A stretch of 64,000 nt of DNA from NCBI RefSeq assembly GCF_007655135.1, contig NC_045130.1, positions 21,395,363 through 21,459,362 of the forward strand, in the 5' to 3' direction. Positions 1 to 11,315 of the stretch are shown here, piece by piece. Source of the DNA: Punica granatum. Lineage: Eukaryota; Streptophyta; Magnoliopsida; Myrtales; Lythraceae. The notes below the pieces were generated by a model. The model searched no databases. It was not told where the DNA came from and was given only the letters and a program-made list of their open reading frames with translations. The position numbers and the translations under genes were made by a program. The stretch's first letter is position 1; every line of letters begins with the position of its first letter.

Positions 1-345
1 TTCGGGTCTATCCCGGTCATTCAGGTCTATCCTGGTTCATGCATTCGGGTCCTTCCCGGTCATTCAGGTCTATCCTGGTTCATGCATTCGGGTCCATCCC
101 GGTCATTCAGGTCTATCCTGGTTCATGCATTCGGGTCCATCCCGGTCATTCAGGTCTATCCTGGTTCATGCATTCGGGTCCATCCCGGTCATTCAGGTCG
201 ATCCTGGTTCATGCATTCGGGTCTATCCCGGTCATTCAGGTCCATCCTGGTTCATGCATTCCGCCCTACCCCGGTCATTCAGGTCTATCCTGGTTCATGC
301 ATTCGGGTCTATCCCGGGCACATTCAGGGCTATCCTGGTTCATAG
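1..345 (+). repeat. 43-bp tandem array, 3' internal end of an upstream C-family element
   Basis: About eight copies of a 43-bp unit; the ATGCATTCGGG-like phrase recurs at 39, 82, 125, 168, 211, 254 and 297. The same array lies at 43437-43900, just before the 3' LTR of element C, so this is the 3' untranslated end of another C-family copy whose body lies left of the window. Each unit holds two short inverted repeats, CGGG-TCCAT-CCCG and CAGG-TCTAT-CCTG. Because 43 is not a multiple of three and the unit has no plus-strand stops, all three frames are open; these ORFs are not taken as genes. Confidence 0.9.
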
Positions 346-505
346 GCATTCGGGCCCATCCCGATTCTAATTTCCCACACAGTGTCCCAATACATCCAAG
401 CAGGGCACGAGCAGCCACGGGGAAGCTACAACAGAGCAGTCGCCGGGCCCAAAAAGGGGGTGCTTCTTATGATCTTTGGCTACATCCTCTAACCGAGCAT
501 GCAAC
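346..505 (+). other. 3' internal spacer before PPT (C family)
   Basis: Non-coding spacer nearly identical to 43914-44072. It contains a second purine tract (AAAAAGGGGG, about 450-460) and the 5' arm TCTTTGG (473-479) of the hairpin that pairs with the start of the polypurine tract. Confidence 0.7.
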
Positions 506-520
506 CAAAGAGGGGCAAGC
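506..520 (+). promoter_or_regulatory. Polypurine tract (PPT)
   Basis: Purine-rich CAAAGAGGGGCAAGC directly before the LTR start TGTCAG. The same tract precedes the LTRs of C (44075-44088), E (60480-60493) and, on the minus strand, A and B. It is the expected primer for plus-strand cDNA synthesis. Confidence 0.85.
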
Positions 521-1499
521 TGTCAGCCCCCCATTTTGGCCCACCGGCTTCCCACATGAGAACCTCCGACCAAAGCTCGGGTCACTATTCATCACCTAGC
601 AAATCAGAGGCGAACGTGCGGTCACAAAGTCATGAACGACGAGAGAAGAGCCAGGTCCATTAGAAAAGCTGAAGAGATCAGTTGGAAAAACCTACAGACG
701 AGGAGCCCCGAAAACAGCGAAGTTGGCATTGTGGCACTATTCATCACCGATTCGCTGAAGCGCCGAAAGGTGCCCAATATGGGACTTTAAAAATCCCCCT
801 CGGTGCCAAAGTGACCAATGACACGTCCGGACGCATTTCCGGGGCATGCCACATGAGCCAGGACACCCCGATCTCTCACGGACGCCTTTTCTGACAGAGC
901 TCCTAGGGCCCGCTCCACTGACAAGCAGACGGCCCCCCAAAACGGGCCTACAGGCACCCGGGGACCACCAAGGTCAAGGAACAAGCCTTAGATGACATTC
1001 CGGAGCTCGACTGGGTTCCCCGAGCGACGTTTCAGTGGTCATGAATGTCTCCCGGCGAGCTATCGGGGCACGTCCACGGAAAACAGAGATCACAACGATC
1101 CCCGAGCACCTCAAGACATTCAGGGAACACTGAGAAAATCCCAGTCACAAGTCCCTAGGCCTCCCTGGGCTAACGGTCCTCAGCCGGGGACGACGAGCCA
1201 ACGATCCCCACGGGGCAAAAGGGTCGCCAAAACGAATGTCAAGACGCACAAAGAGCAATCGGGGACCGGGGGATGCTAAACTCCGCTCCGAACGTCCAAA
1301 CAGGGCAAAACCGACTCTCGAGGTGCCTAGTCGCCCGAACGTGCGTTCACACAACGCATGGCGATATTAGGCTCATTCAAACCCTCGTCGTTCAAGTATT
1401 CCAAATCTACAAATTAATTGGACATCGGAGATCGGATGCGAGCTCAATCAAATTTCAAGCATTTTCTGGCTTTTCTCTCAATTGAATGGGACCCACAGC

Positions 1500-1575
1500 T
1501 CAGCCAAGCCAAGCCATCAAGCCGCGGCTCAACCCCAAGCCACGGCTCAACCCTCCAAGCCACGGCTTGGCTGCA
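1500..1575 (+). repeat. U3 short repeats AAGCC(A/G)CGGCTCAACCC
   Basis: Two to three copies of an 18-20 bp unit about 250 bp upstream of the TATA box. The same block occurs in C's 3' LTR (about 45068-45145) and in both E LTRs (about 47990-48045 and 61003-61060). B has a slipped CTCGG run at the matching place (23020-23052). The position in U3 suggests a cis-element, by inference only. Confidence 0.5.
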
Positions 1576-1821
1576 TCTAGCCTCGGCTAGAACCCATGGC
1601 TGGCGGCTCCATCTCCCAAGGCCTTCCCTCCACCACACATTTTGAATTTCTCTCACATCCATCACCTCCCATCATCCATCCATCACACCCATCACTCCTC
1701 TTGCTTCCCCCACACTCAACATGACTCTTTCCCCACCCTAATCTCCCTCAAAAATTCGGCAGCCCCCTCTTAAGCCTCTAAGCCGTGATTAAATCTCCCT
1801 AATCGGGCCATTAGCCTAGCC

Positions 1822-1828
1822 TATAAAG
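1822..1828 (+). promoter_or_regulatory. TATA box of C 5' LTR promoter
   Basis: TATAAAG followed 30-60 bp later by a pyrimidine-rich stretch (CACTTCTTCATTCTCC) that is shared with the E LTRs and partly with A and B. This fits a plant Pol II promoter and marks the U3/R border near 1850-1860. Confidence 0.6.
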
Positions 1829-2585
1829 TCCCATCCATCATTAACTTTAATCACTTCTTCATTCTCCTTCTCTCTCAAGCCAATCTCCCTCTAGAATCCT
1901 CTCAAACCCCAGCCCATTCCCACTCACTCGCCCATCCTGAGCCAAGGCCAAAACCGGCCAAAACCGCCGTAAAACCACCCGGTATTCCGGTAACCACCCG
2001 ACCCGACTTAAGCCAAAAATCACTAAACACCCTAGCCTACATATTTCCCACCCCCTAAGTCCATTTCCGGGCTTAGATTTTCCATTTGAGGTCCCCAACA
2101 TCCCATTCCAGCCACAAGAACAATCGGGTCCCGAGACCCCCTAGCCGTGCACACCGAGCCTTCCGATGTGCCATTTCTTCCCACGACTTCGGCGAGTCAT
2201 GCCATCACGTTCCAAGGGTTCCTCACAACCCTCACCCTCCCCCGTGAAGAGGTGGTCACGGTCCGAGGGCCGATCAACCTTGCACAACCGTCGTTCATCC
2301 AGTCCTCTCTTACCGGGTTCCTCACATTTTTACCGAACTTTCTCTCACATTTTCGGGTTTGTTCAGGCCTTGGCACGTTCGGGTCTGCCCATGGTCGTCT
2401 AGATCTGTCTCTTAGGAGTCCAACGAGCCCGATCTCTCGCCGTGCCGTGCCCGGAGCAAGCGTGCCGAGCCATTTTCCCGAGACTGCCGCGGCTGCGCCT
2501 TCACCCGGGTCACCCACCCGTAACGTCCAACCCGAGTCTCGCGACTCCCACGGCCACTTCCCCGACTCTTTTCCTCGAGCACCGA

Positions 2586-2636
2586 GGCTAGGTAACACTT
2601 CTTCACGACTTAGAGAATCTAGGATCTCCGACATTC
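2586..2636 (+). other. Block conserved in all four LTR families
   Basis: A GAGGCTAGGTAA...CGACTTAGAG...GATCT block. It recurs at about 46150-46200 (C 3' LTR), 49085-49135 and 62098-62148 (E), and on the minus strand near 8637-8685 (A), 21170-21215 and 33195-33245 (B). It has imperfect arms CTAGGT and AC(C/T)TAG. It closes a stretch that is hypervariable between families. Function unknown. Confidence 0.55.
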
Positions 2637-2954
2637 GTTTGCATGAGACGTTAATATAGTTCAAGATCCGGAATGCATGAAAGTTTTTATTTTTTCCTCG
2701 GATCCACGCCTCCCATGCATTTTCATGCAACGTGCGTGCCTTATGTCTACTTGTATGATCGTGCCGTGTCCATATGAGGTGTGAGCTTGCGTGCCATGGT
2801 GGAAAGGGGCTCGATTCCGGACGGGTGAGGCCCCCTTGGCCACGGTCGAGCCACGAGACTCACGGCTTAGTCTCTAGGGAGAGACCCGTGAGCCCCCTTG
2901 GCTTGCCCGGGGCTAGGGTGTTCTCTCCTTTCCCGAAAAGAGTTGATTCCCACA

Positions 2955-3038
2955 TCTCTTTACCGTTAGTCGCATGTAGCATGATGGCATGACGGGTCTC
3001 TTTACCGTTAGTCGCATGTAGCATGATGGCATGACGGG
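2955..3038 (+). repeat. 42-bp tandem duplication in C 5' LTR
   Basis: Units 2955-2996 and 2997-3038 are identical. The 3' LTR of C has a single copy at about 46518-46562, so this is a local duplication after insertion or a difference between tandem copies. Confidence 0.9.
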
Positions 3039-5762
3039 AAAAGACCCGAATCGGGGCCGGAAAAACTCTCCCGACCCGCGTGAGCCATGGAAGCCCACGG
3101 CCTTCCTTGAAGGAACATGGCCGAGAGCTTCCTTGGACCACACGAGTCCGGGAAGTCTTCTTCCACCCCGAGTCGGGCCGATTCCCGTGTTTTCCTTCTT
3201 TGCGTTATTAGTTGAATCGATGTCGTGACGTTGTTTCCATTCAAACGTGCCGTTCGTGTGTGTTTTGTATAATTTTATGCGATCGTGACCATGGCTAAAC
3301 GTGATTAAATGAAGGGAATAATACGGGATCAATGGAGAAGAGCTCGAGAAGGGCTCGGCCATGCCAAGGAGCTCACGGCCATCCCCTTTGCAATAGGGGC
3401 CGTGAGGCTCCTTGGTGTGGCCGAAGCCTCCAAGCTCTCCTTTCCTTGAGGCCGAATGATTCCCGCACACCACCCTTGATCCTATCGTGAAATTGGATAA
3501 GATTGTTTGTGGATTTCGTGAATATGATGCTTTGGATGTCTTGTGTGTTTATTCGCGTAAATCGGTGTTACGATAATGTCAATCTAATGAAAAGTTCGTC
3601 ATCTTTATGCGTATGTCGTTCGTTGCATGCAAGGGCCGATTAGGAACGACGTGAAAGACCCACCGAAACTCGAATCGGGTCAAGAAGCATTCGGCCATTC
3701 ATCCTTGAGAGGTGGCCGAATCATCCGTGACCTCCTTGGAGCCTCGGTTGGTCTCTTCGTTGTTCCGAAATCGATCCTTGGAATTGTTCGTGTTTACGCC
3801 TCCTTTTATTCGTTGTCTACACGTTCATTACTCATTAGACATGTTAGACCCGGATACTTCCCGTTAAAACCGTAACCGCAACGTGTAACAATAATCACCG
3901 AAGAATCTCACAAGTGGGCGGAAATGCCATTTTCCTTTAAAAACCCACAATTTCAAAACACCGAGACGTGCGACACGAATAGAACCGACGTCTAGCGAAT
4001 ACTCGCGTGCCACGACTCGAGTCCGGGCCCGATTTGAGGCGGCTCGAGTCGAGACGCACGAGTCTTCCTTAGACCCCTTCGTGTCACACGATCTCCAATT
4101 TGCATACGAACATCACAATTTCGTTATCCGAGGGCATAACCGTCATTCCGTGATTCACCGATACCCTAGGCACTAGGGAGTCGGAAACACCTCGATCTAT
4201 GGACGGAAAAGGGCAACCCGTCCGGGTGCGAGTCTCCTTCGCACGGCCCATTCCGTCCACATTCAGTGTTTCTATCTTCCTATTGTAGATTCGGTGGGGA
4301 GCGTTTTATTTCAGTTACAAAACACAAAGAATCGGACTAATCATACATCCGGCCTAATCAAATACTAGATAATGGATAGGCGGAATGATATATTCCAATC
4401 TAGAGTCAAAACACGAGTTTGGCTAATTCGGTGAAACCGCAGTGCCACCCCAACTGAATAAGAGTCCTAAAACAAATTCACACATATAATTGGCTTAGAA
4501 TCATGTCTTAGTTCGCCCCCTATGTTTGCCTAGGTTAGATACATTGTCTGCTAATCAACCCCGGTTAATAACTAATTAAATCTCGTACATTTGACTTAAT
4601 ACACCACTTGTCTGTATTCACCGACAGTTGTCAGTTATTGTCTGTATTATGTCAGTTTTATCAGTTTTCTTCTGTTTTGTCTTTGCCTATGATGATTTAT
4701 TGCGGTTCGGGCCCGAACCCATAGGTTACGTGTCGCACGGGGTCCAACGCCCCCCAAACCACCGAACACGAGGTCCAACGCCTCTTAACTCACCGAGAGC
4801 GTGCAACCCGAGTGCGGAATGGGATCTAGCCTCGAGTCACCATCACACTCCAAATATGGCCTATGTGGAAGGCGATTTGGATTGGATGTGTGAAACGTGT
4901 TTAGATATCACCCGGGAGCTCGATCGGTCCAACGATTACAGTGGGAACTAATCGGTTCTCCTGCAAACCGTCGGTTCGATTGGACCCGACCCCCGGCTCC
5001 TTGAGCCCGCGTTGCCTTAATTTACTTATCGGTTGTTCAAAATACACGGTGAGCCGGAGCGGAATATTGGCCCAATGCAAACCGATCGGTATCCATTTAC
5101 TTATTCAGTTATACCTTGTAATTAGTTGAGAGAACACTGCGAGAATTCTATTTGTATGTTCATTCGTATACTTGTAAGGATCCCCGATCGGTGCGCGAGA
5201 GGTCCGAGTGCCGGATCGGATAAGTTGGTCTATCGCCACCAAAGGGTGAGTAAGCTCGGATACTCGTGGCTTCGGTCCACGCAGAGATTCGACCATCACG
5301 GTTCGATGAACTGTAACGCTAAGATAGTGAACCGACTCCTCGATGCACAAGCTTACTCATCTTTCGGACTCTTGGCCCAACTTGACCTATTCATCGAAGT
5401 TACGGTGTCAAAACGGGCGAGTCGAGTGCAACTCTAAATCACGCGGTAAATAAACGAAATGGCAAGCCTAGCAAGCTAGAGTACCGAAAGGGCGTGCGGG
5501 ATATAGGCCCGCAAGCAATAGAACCCCCGAATTCGGAATTTCCGATTCCGTACGACTATTGCCTTAACATTTAGGTGCACCCAGCACCCCTAGACCCGGG
5601 TAACTTGCCGGCCCTCGACCTTCGGGTTGTAAAATTACAAGTGGCGACTCCTTCTCACGTGCGTCCGTCGCGCGTCCCCGAGAAGGTGGACACTCCCAAG
5701 CCGCGTTTGCTTAGGCGCGCGCATGTGTGCCCCGACGAGATGAAATTCGGGTGCGCACAGCT

Positions 5763-5781
5763 TGGCGACTCCACTGGGGAC
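5763..5781 (+). promoter_or_regulatory. Primer-binding site of element C
   Basis: TGGCGACTCCACTGGGGAC, three bases after the LTR end. From general knowledge, the 3' end of plant tRNA-Arg ending ...GGAGUCGCCA is complementary with about one mismatch; tRNA-Arg is also the primer reported for Ogre-type elements. B has the identical site (30635-30653) and E a one-base variant. Confidence 0.8.
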
Positions 5782-5950
5782 ACTTAGAGGGTTCAGGCTC
5801 GTTTCCGGTTGCTTGCTTGCGTGTCTATTTACCGCTTTCCGTACATTAATTTTCGAGCACCATTACTTCTTGCACTTGCATCGCATCATTCTAGCGGGCT
5901 CTTAGGTACCTTGTCCGACATCCCACGGGCACCAATATAGGAAGCTAGGT
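5782..5950 (+). other. Truncated leader of element C
   Basis: Non-coding. It resembles E's leader just after its PBS (51948-52135), including the CTTAGAGGGTTC start and a CTAGGTACC-like stretch. It stops where the minus-strand LTR of element A begins. The rest of C's leader and its ORF1 are absent from the window. Confidence 0.7.
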
Positions 5951-6714
5951 TATACGGACCCGAATGTGGACTCTCGTCGGGGCCCGCATTGTGCGCTTTT
6001 GGATCGCGCGGCTTGGGGGGTGTCCACCTTCTCGTGGGGACGCGTGACGGACACGCGTGAGAGAAGGAGTCGCCACTTATCACTTTACGACCCGAAGGTC
6101 GAGGGCGGATAAGTTATCTGGGTTTAGGGATATGGAACACCTAGTTTGTTGTTAAGGCATTGATCTGTGCGGAACCGGAAAATCCGTGTTCGGGGGTTCA
6201 TGTTACGTGCGGGCCTATATCGCGCACGCCCTTTCGGTACTCTGGTTTGCTAGGCTTGCATGTTTTATGATTTACCGCATGAATTAAGCTGCACTCGGCT
6301 CACACGTTTTAACACCGGTAATTCGGTGAACCAAACGATATCGGTTGAGAAGCCGAGAGAGAAGTAAACCCGTATGTCGGGGAGTTGGTTCACAATCTTA
6401 CGTTACAGTTCATCGAACCATAGAGGTTGAATCCCTTCGTGAACCAGAACCGCGAGTTCTTGGATTTACTTGTATCTGAGCAAGCATTGGACCGATTCGA
6501 TTAATTCGACTCTCGGACCGTTCACTCACCGACTGGAATTCTTACAAAATAAATGTACAAAATGAAATCCTTACAATGCTCTCGAAAACAATAAATACAA
6601 ATTACAAAAGGGTTGAATTCCAGTCGTTTCGCGTTCGGTTATTACTCCACTCTAACTCACCGTGAGTTTAGGGAAAAGACCGAAGAACTGAAATTCAATG
6701 CACGCTCTCACTGA

Positions 6715-6800
6715 ATAGGGCGTTGGACCCTGTGAGTGTTGATTAGGGTGTTGGACCCTGTGATCGATGATTAGGGCGTTGAACCCTAATATTATTCGGC
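6715..6800 (-). repeat. Three copies of a GTTGGACCCTGTG-type phrase in A LTR U5
   Basis: The phrase recurs around 6722, 6752 and 6778. The other LTRs have two copies at the matching place (for example 4738-4775 and 50920-50955 as the reverse complement). This is a short local amplification inside U5. Confidence 0.5.
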
Positions 6801-8764
6801 CTAGGGATCAGGCTCGACCCGCATGGCAAACAGGTGCGGAAAGATAACACGCAGCAGGCAAATAACAGACAAGGTGTTTGTTATTATCGAGTGTACGTGT
6901 TTTAACAAGTTGTTAATCCGGGGTATTTTGGCATGCAAATCCTACCCTAGACAAACAAGCACGTGCCAATGTTTTAGCATTCGGCGTTTGTTTTGAGAAC
7001 TTGACAAAGAGAGTCAAATCTCATGTGTGTGGATTGCTTTTACAGTTGTTCTGTATTGTGACACTGAATTACCACTGAATTAACCAAACTCGTGTTTTGA
7101 CTCTAGATTTGGAATCTAGAATTCCTCCTAACCCTTATCTAGTGTTTGGTTAGGTCGAGTGAAAGGTTAATCAGCATTTTTGCATGTTTTCTGACAGAGA
7201 TAACCGTTCTAGTTACCCGAGTCTATGTTAGGATGACAGAAACTCATCAGTTAGATAGGAAAAGGCTATGCAGATGAACCTACACCTGAACAGGTAGCCC
7301 GTTCTTATCCCGTACTGTAGTGTTTCTATCATGCTAACCCTAAGAGTGTCGCTGAATTGTGAAATGACGATTTTTGCCATTTATTTGAAAATTATTTTCA
7401 GAAAAGGGGAAACATCGCAGTGCGAGCTACCTCGGCCTGTAGCCGGTGTCAACCAAATCCTTAGATCGTTCAGGGTTGTGCAAGAACCCCAAAAAAGCCA
7501 AGGAACCGGTCGATCTACCCGGAAGTGATCTAGAAAGATCTTCTGTATCGTGACCTGAGCTACCTGGAATCAGGTAAAAACTCAAGTTGAGACACAGAAG
7601 CCCTTTTCAGACGTCCATGCTACATCGGACCGCGCGTTTCGGGTTTTGAAATTGATAAGTTTGAAAAGGGCACCAACGTCATTTGACGACTCGTCGACGC
7701 GAGTCATCAGTTAATGGCCAATTCGTGTAAACTTTATCAGTGTGAAGTGGGTTTAATCATGTGGGCGTCCCGATTAACCCATTTGTGGAATTAATGCTTA
7801 AGGGTTATAGCCGAATGCATTAATTAGGAAAACGATTCGTGATTCGACGACCAAAATGAATCCATAACGATCAAGGATAATTCAGTTGAATAACCGACAA
7901 TATCCTTATAACCGAATGGATCCAAATGAGTCCTCGATACATGAATCCATGCACGTTTATTTTAAAAGAGTCTTTAAACGATACTTTAACATAGGAATCG
8001 TAAAGACATTGAAGTTAAAAAATTCACACCATCCGATAAACGAATTAAACTTGAGATAAGGAAATCATTCTTGACCCAAGGAAGGCCAAGAAACCCTCGG
8101 CTTCATCTTATAAAAGGTGGCCGAAGGTTCTCATGGCTCTATCCGAGTCACAAATGATTTCCTAGTCGTGGTTTAATTATTTTTCGCATGCTCAAACATC
8201 AACCGTGATAAATAACACTCCTTTTTAACAAAAAGCCGGGGTTATCACGATTTGTTTAGCTCATTTAAACATACAAACATTCACAAACGTGTTAGTTAAG
8301 GAAAGGATAAAATAACACCGGCTTCATACGTGCAATAACGATAAAACAAGCTCGAAAACTAACTTGGATCGGCTAAGGAGACCGATCTTAACCCGGAAAG
8401 AGCAATTTAAGTCTCAACCCTCTCATTTAGAGACTTGGCCGAGAGTTAGTTTGCCATAGTCGGGTCGGGATAGTCTTCTTTACGACGATCCAAGCCCTTT
8501 TCCGACATGCTAGCAAGTCATAAGGTAGTGCACATGCATAATATAACATAAAATTGCATAAAAATTGGATCTTGCAAGTTAAACATGAATGAAGCACCAT
8601 AATACTCCATAGCCATGCAAAAATATGAAAAGCCCTAACTCCTCTAGGTCGAGAATGTTTTACCTAGCCTCGGGATACGAGGAAAGGGTCGGGGAAGTGT
8701 TTGAGAGTCGGGTGACTCGGTGGAACCCTTGAAAGAGTATTCGGGTACAAGGGTGGACGCGCAC

Positions 8765-9345
8765 GGGTACGGCCAAGCACGGTGACGGGCGTTGGGCACG
8801 ATGACGGGCGCTGGTGGGCACGGTGACAGGCACGAGCGTGCTGGATGACGGGCGCTGGTGGCGCTGGTGACGGGCACGGGCGTGCTGGATGACGAGCGCT
8901 GGTAGCGCTGGTGACGGGCACGGGCGTGCTGGATGACGAGCGCTGCTGGCGCTGGTGACGGGCACGGGCGTGCTGGATGAAGGGCGCTGGTGGCGCTGGT
9001 GACGGGCACGGGCGTGCTGGATGAAGGGCGCTGGTGACGGGCACGGGCGTGCTGGATGACGGGCGCTGATGGCGCTGGTGACGGGCACGGGCGTGCTGGA
9101 TGACGGGCGCTGGTGGCTCTGGTGACGGGCACGGGCGTGCTGGATGACGGGCGGTGGTGGCTCTGGTGACGGGCACGGGCGTGCTGGATGACGGGCGGTG
9201 GTGGCGCTGGTGACATGCACAGGCATGCTGGATGACGGGCGCTGGTGACGGGCACGGTGTGCTGGATGACGGGCACTGGTGACAAGCACGGGTGACGGGC
9301 TCAGGTGCGCTCGATGACGGACGCTGCTGGGCTCGATGACGCTGG
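8765..9345 (-). repeat. 44-bp tandem array inside A LTR
   Basis: About 13 copies; CGTGCTGG recurs at 8881, 8925, 8969 and 9013 with one 35-bp unit next. Each unit contains the near-palindrome GCACGGGCGTGC. The array lies downstream of the TATA-like box, so it would be transcribed in R/U5. The long minus-strand ORFs across it (about 170-213 codons, rich in Arg-Pro-Ser-His) are open only because the unit lacks stops. Confidence 0.9.
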
Positions 9346-9688
9346 TGACGGGTTACTGTTCACCTGAGAGTTTGAATCTCGCCCGAAATGACTAAAACGA
9401 CCTAAAATGATGAGCAAATGACTTCAAACTAAAAAAATTGGGTTCAGAAATGGAATCCTTGGGTCCGAAACATGTCGTCCATGAAGTTTGAAGAATTTTG
9501 GATATAAGTCGGAATAGTGCCCGCTATGGATCCCCGACCTAAACTCCAAGGATATTTGGCTTGGTTTTCGGTTTTCATGAAGTTATTTGCTTGCTGCTGG
9601 TTCCTAAGAAGTTGAGAGCATTTTCTAGAGGGAGAAACTAGCAAGATCATATGTGCTTCATGAGTGATTAGCTTAATGACAAGTATGC

Positions 9689-9697
9689 AATATATAT
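9689..9697 (-). promoter_or_regulatory. TATA-like box of A LTR
   Basis: ATATATATT on the minus strand, followed about 70-90 bp downstream by CTCCCTCTAGAA..CTCTCAAC, which matches the block after the TATA box in C and E. Confidence 0.45.
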
Positions 9698-11300
9698 GTG
9701 AAGCTAATGAGCAATTAAGCAAAACAAAGCACCATTAAGGGCCTCATTAGCAAAATTCGGTTGCCCTAATGGAGATGAGGATGAATGTCCTCCATGTATC
9801 TTGATGAGGAAGAGCCAAGAAGCATTAATGGAGGTGGAGTTAATGGCTTGAGTGTTGACTAGAAAGACCAAAGATATTTTGGGCTAGGTGAGGGCAAGAG
9901 AGGAAGAGGAAAAGGCCGAAAGTTTTGGGGCAAAGGGCGGTTGCCCTTGGGCAGCCCGTGGGGCCCACGGCTAGTGAGGAGAAACCGGGAAAAGACTCGG
10001 GTCTCGATTGGTTGCGTATTCGAAGTTCGTGGTTCGAATTGAACGTCGAATTGTCGATATACGCGTGAAAACGGAGTTAATGAGCCCGAGATTGACATTT
10101 TTCATAGAGAAATGTCCCGGATATGTGTGAGGCTTGGAAGCCGGTTTTGCTCATTGCAAGTGACCGGGGCGAAGTTGTTCGCTTCTGACAGCATATCTCG
10201 TATCTGCATCTCACGTTGGTCATTTTGACATAAGTTGTCAGACAACGTGAACAATCATCCCTTGAGCCGATAATGCTAACGTGGGGCCGGAGACGTCCTA
10301 GGAGGCCGAAACTGGATTTCTCAGGATGACTTCTGAGTTACTTGGGCACTCCGGAGATTACTGTAATCTCTGTTTGTCAAGATCAGACCTCCAAGGACTT
10401 GAAAAGTGTATCTAAGGCCTCTAAAGCACTGCTCGGGAGGTCTAGATGAGTTGTGTGATTTATTTCGACGATTCCACATTGAGCCTTGAGAAGGCTAGCA
10501 TTGTGTAACGTAAGCATTCGGCGTCAAGTTTCCCCAAAGAGGACCTCCGGATATGGATTTCCACTGAAAATGGTCATTTCCGCTCCTCGGAGGTTACTCG
10601 GGAAATCGTAAAGGGTTTTGCTGTCTGTTTTGCCCAATTGTGAATGTCTGCTAGAGTTTTCTGGGCAATGCGGTATGAACTTCGTTTGCCGTAATTCCAT
10701 CAGACCATTCTCCGGCTATGCTCTTCTGAAGAGGGGTATGCTTGTTTTGCCGTTCGGAAGTCATTTGAAGTGTCTGTGTGACTTCCAAGAGACAATTTGA
10801 AGCATTGTTCATGCTCTGTATGCTGATGGGGCATGGCCGCGTCTGATATTTGGCATTAACTTTTCTCCAGGAAACCGGCATTTTTGGACTTCCACTGAAA
10901 AGTTGTCTGTATACAGAAAATTGTTCTGTATAGAGCAGATGATTTGCAAAATGCCTTTGAAGACATTTTCCATCTTTTTGGAACTGATGTGGATTTTTGG
11001 AGTCCAATATTTACTATCTTCCGACGACCGAGCGAACTATCGGAAAATAGTACCGTCCGTGTGATATACTGAAAATGCCGGTTTTGGACATTGTTGAACT
11101 CTTTGGTCTCTCTGTTGCCGTTTGGTGACCCCGGGAGTCCTTCTGTCACATCCATGGGTCATTTGCTCAATTTTGCCGACTTGATGATGAATAGTGATTT
11201 CTTGCTCTGCCGAGCCGTTTTCTATATTCTGCTCAAGTCGCGGCTTGGATCATGGCTAATATCGTTGTTTGGAATGGTGAGCCAAAATGGGGTGCTGACA

Positions 11301-11315
11301 GCTTGCTCCTCTTTG
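11301..11315 (-). promoter_or_regulatory. PPT of element A
   Basis: Minus-strand CAAAGAGGAGCAAGC directly before the LTR start. It is part of a hairpin with arms TCTTTGA (minus; plus 11348-11342) and TCAAAGA (11316-11310), whereas the other families have TCTTTGG/CCAAAGA. Confidence 0.75.

Larger units (their letters stand above)
521..5759 (+). mobile_element. Element C 5' LTR
   Basis: Begins TGTCAGCC and ends GTGCGCACA, then a 3-nt spacer and the PBS. It matches the 3' LTR at 44089-47479 throughout the shared part. U3 is about 521-1850, with a TATA box at 1822, so R plus U5 is almost 4 kb. Relative to the 3' LTR it carries a 42-bp tandem duplication (2955-3038), and relative to E's LTR it lacks about 130 bp near 3914. 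Unusually it has internal sequence on both sides (PPT left, PBS right). Confidence 0.9.
5951..11300 (-). mobile_element. Element A 3' LTR
   Basis: On the minus strand it begins at 11300 (TGTCAGCACCCC) and ends at 5951, where the terminal CA has decayed. The outer 700-900 bp resemble the other families; the middle is divergent and contains a 44-bp tandem array (8765-9345). A TATA-like run lies at 9689-9697. No second LTR of A is present, so insertion age cannot be estimated. Confidence 0.8.

Noticed and set aside
39..599. ORFs of 81-186 codons with the repeat HSGPSRSFRSILVHAFG
   Set aside because: Frame-shifted readings of the 43-bp array (also at 43309-44230). No start context or homology.
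5763..5781. tRNA gene fragment
   Set aside because: Only the complement of a tRNA 3' end is present, next to an LTR; this is a primer-binding site. No tRNA gene was recognised in the window.
8644..9289. Minus-strand ORFs of 170-213 codons with His-Pro-Ala-Arg-Pro repeats
   Set aside because: Translations of the 44-bp array inside A's LTR, open in three overlapping frames.
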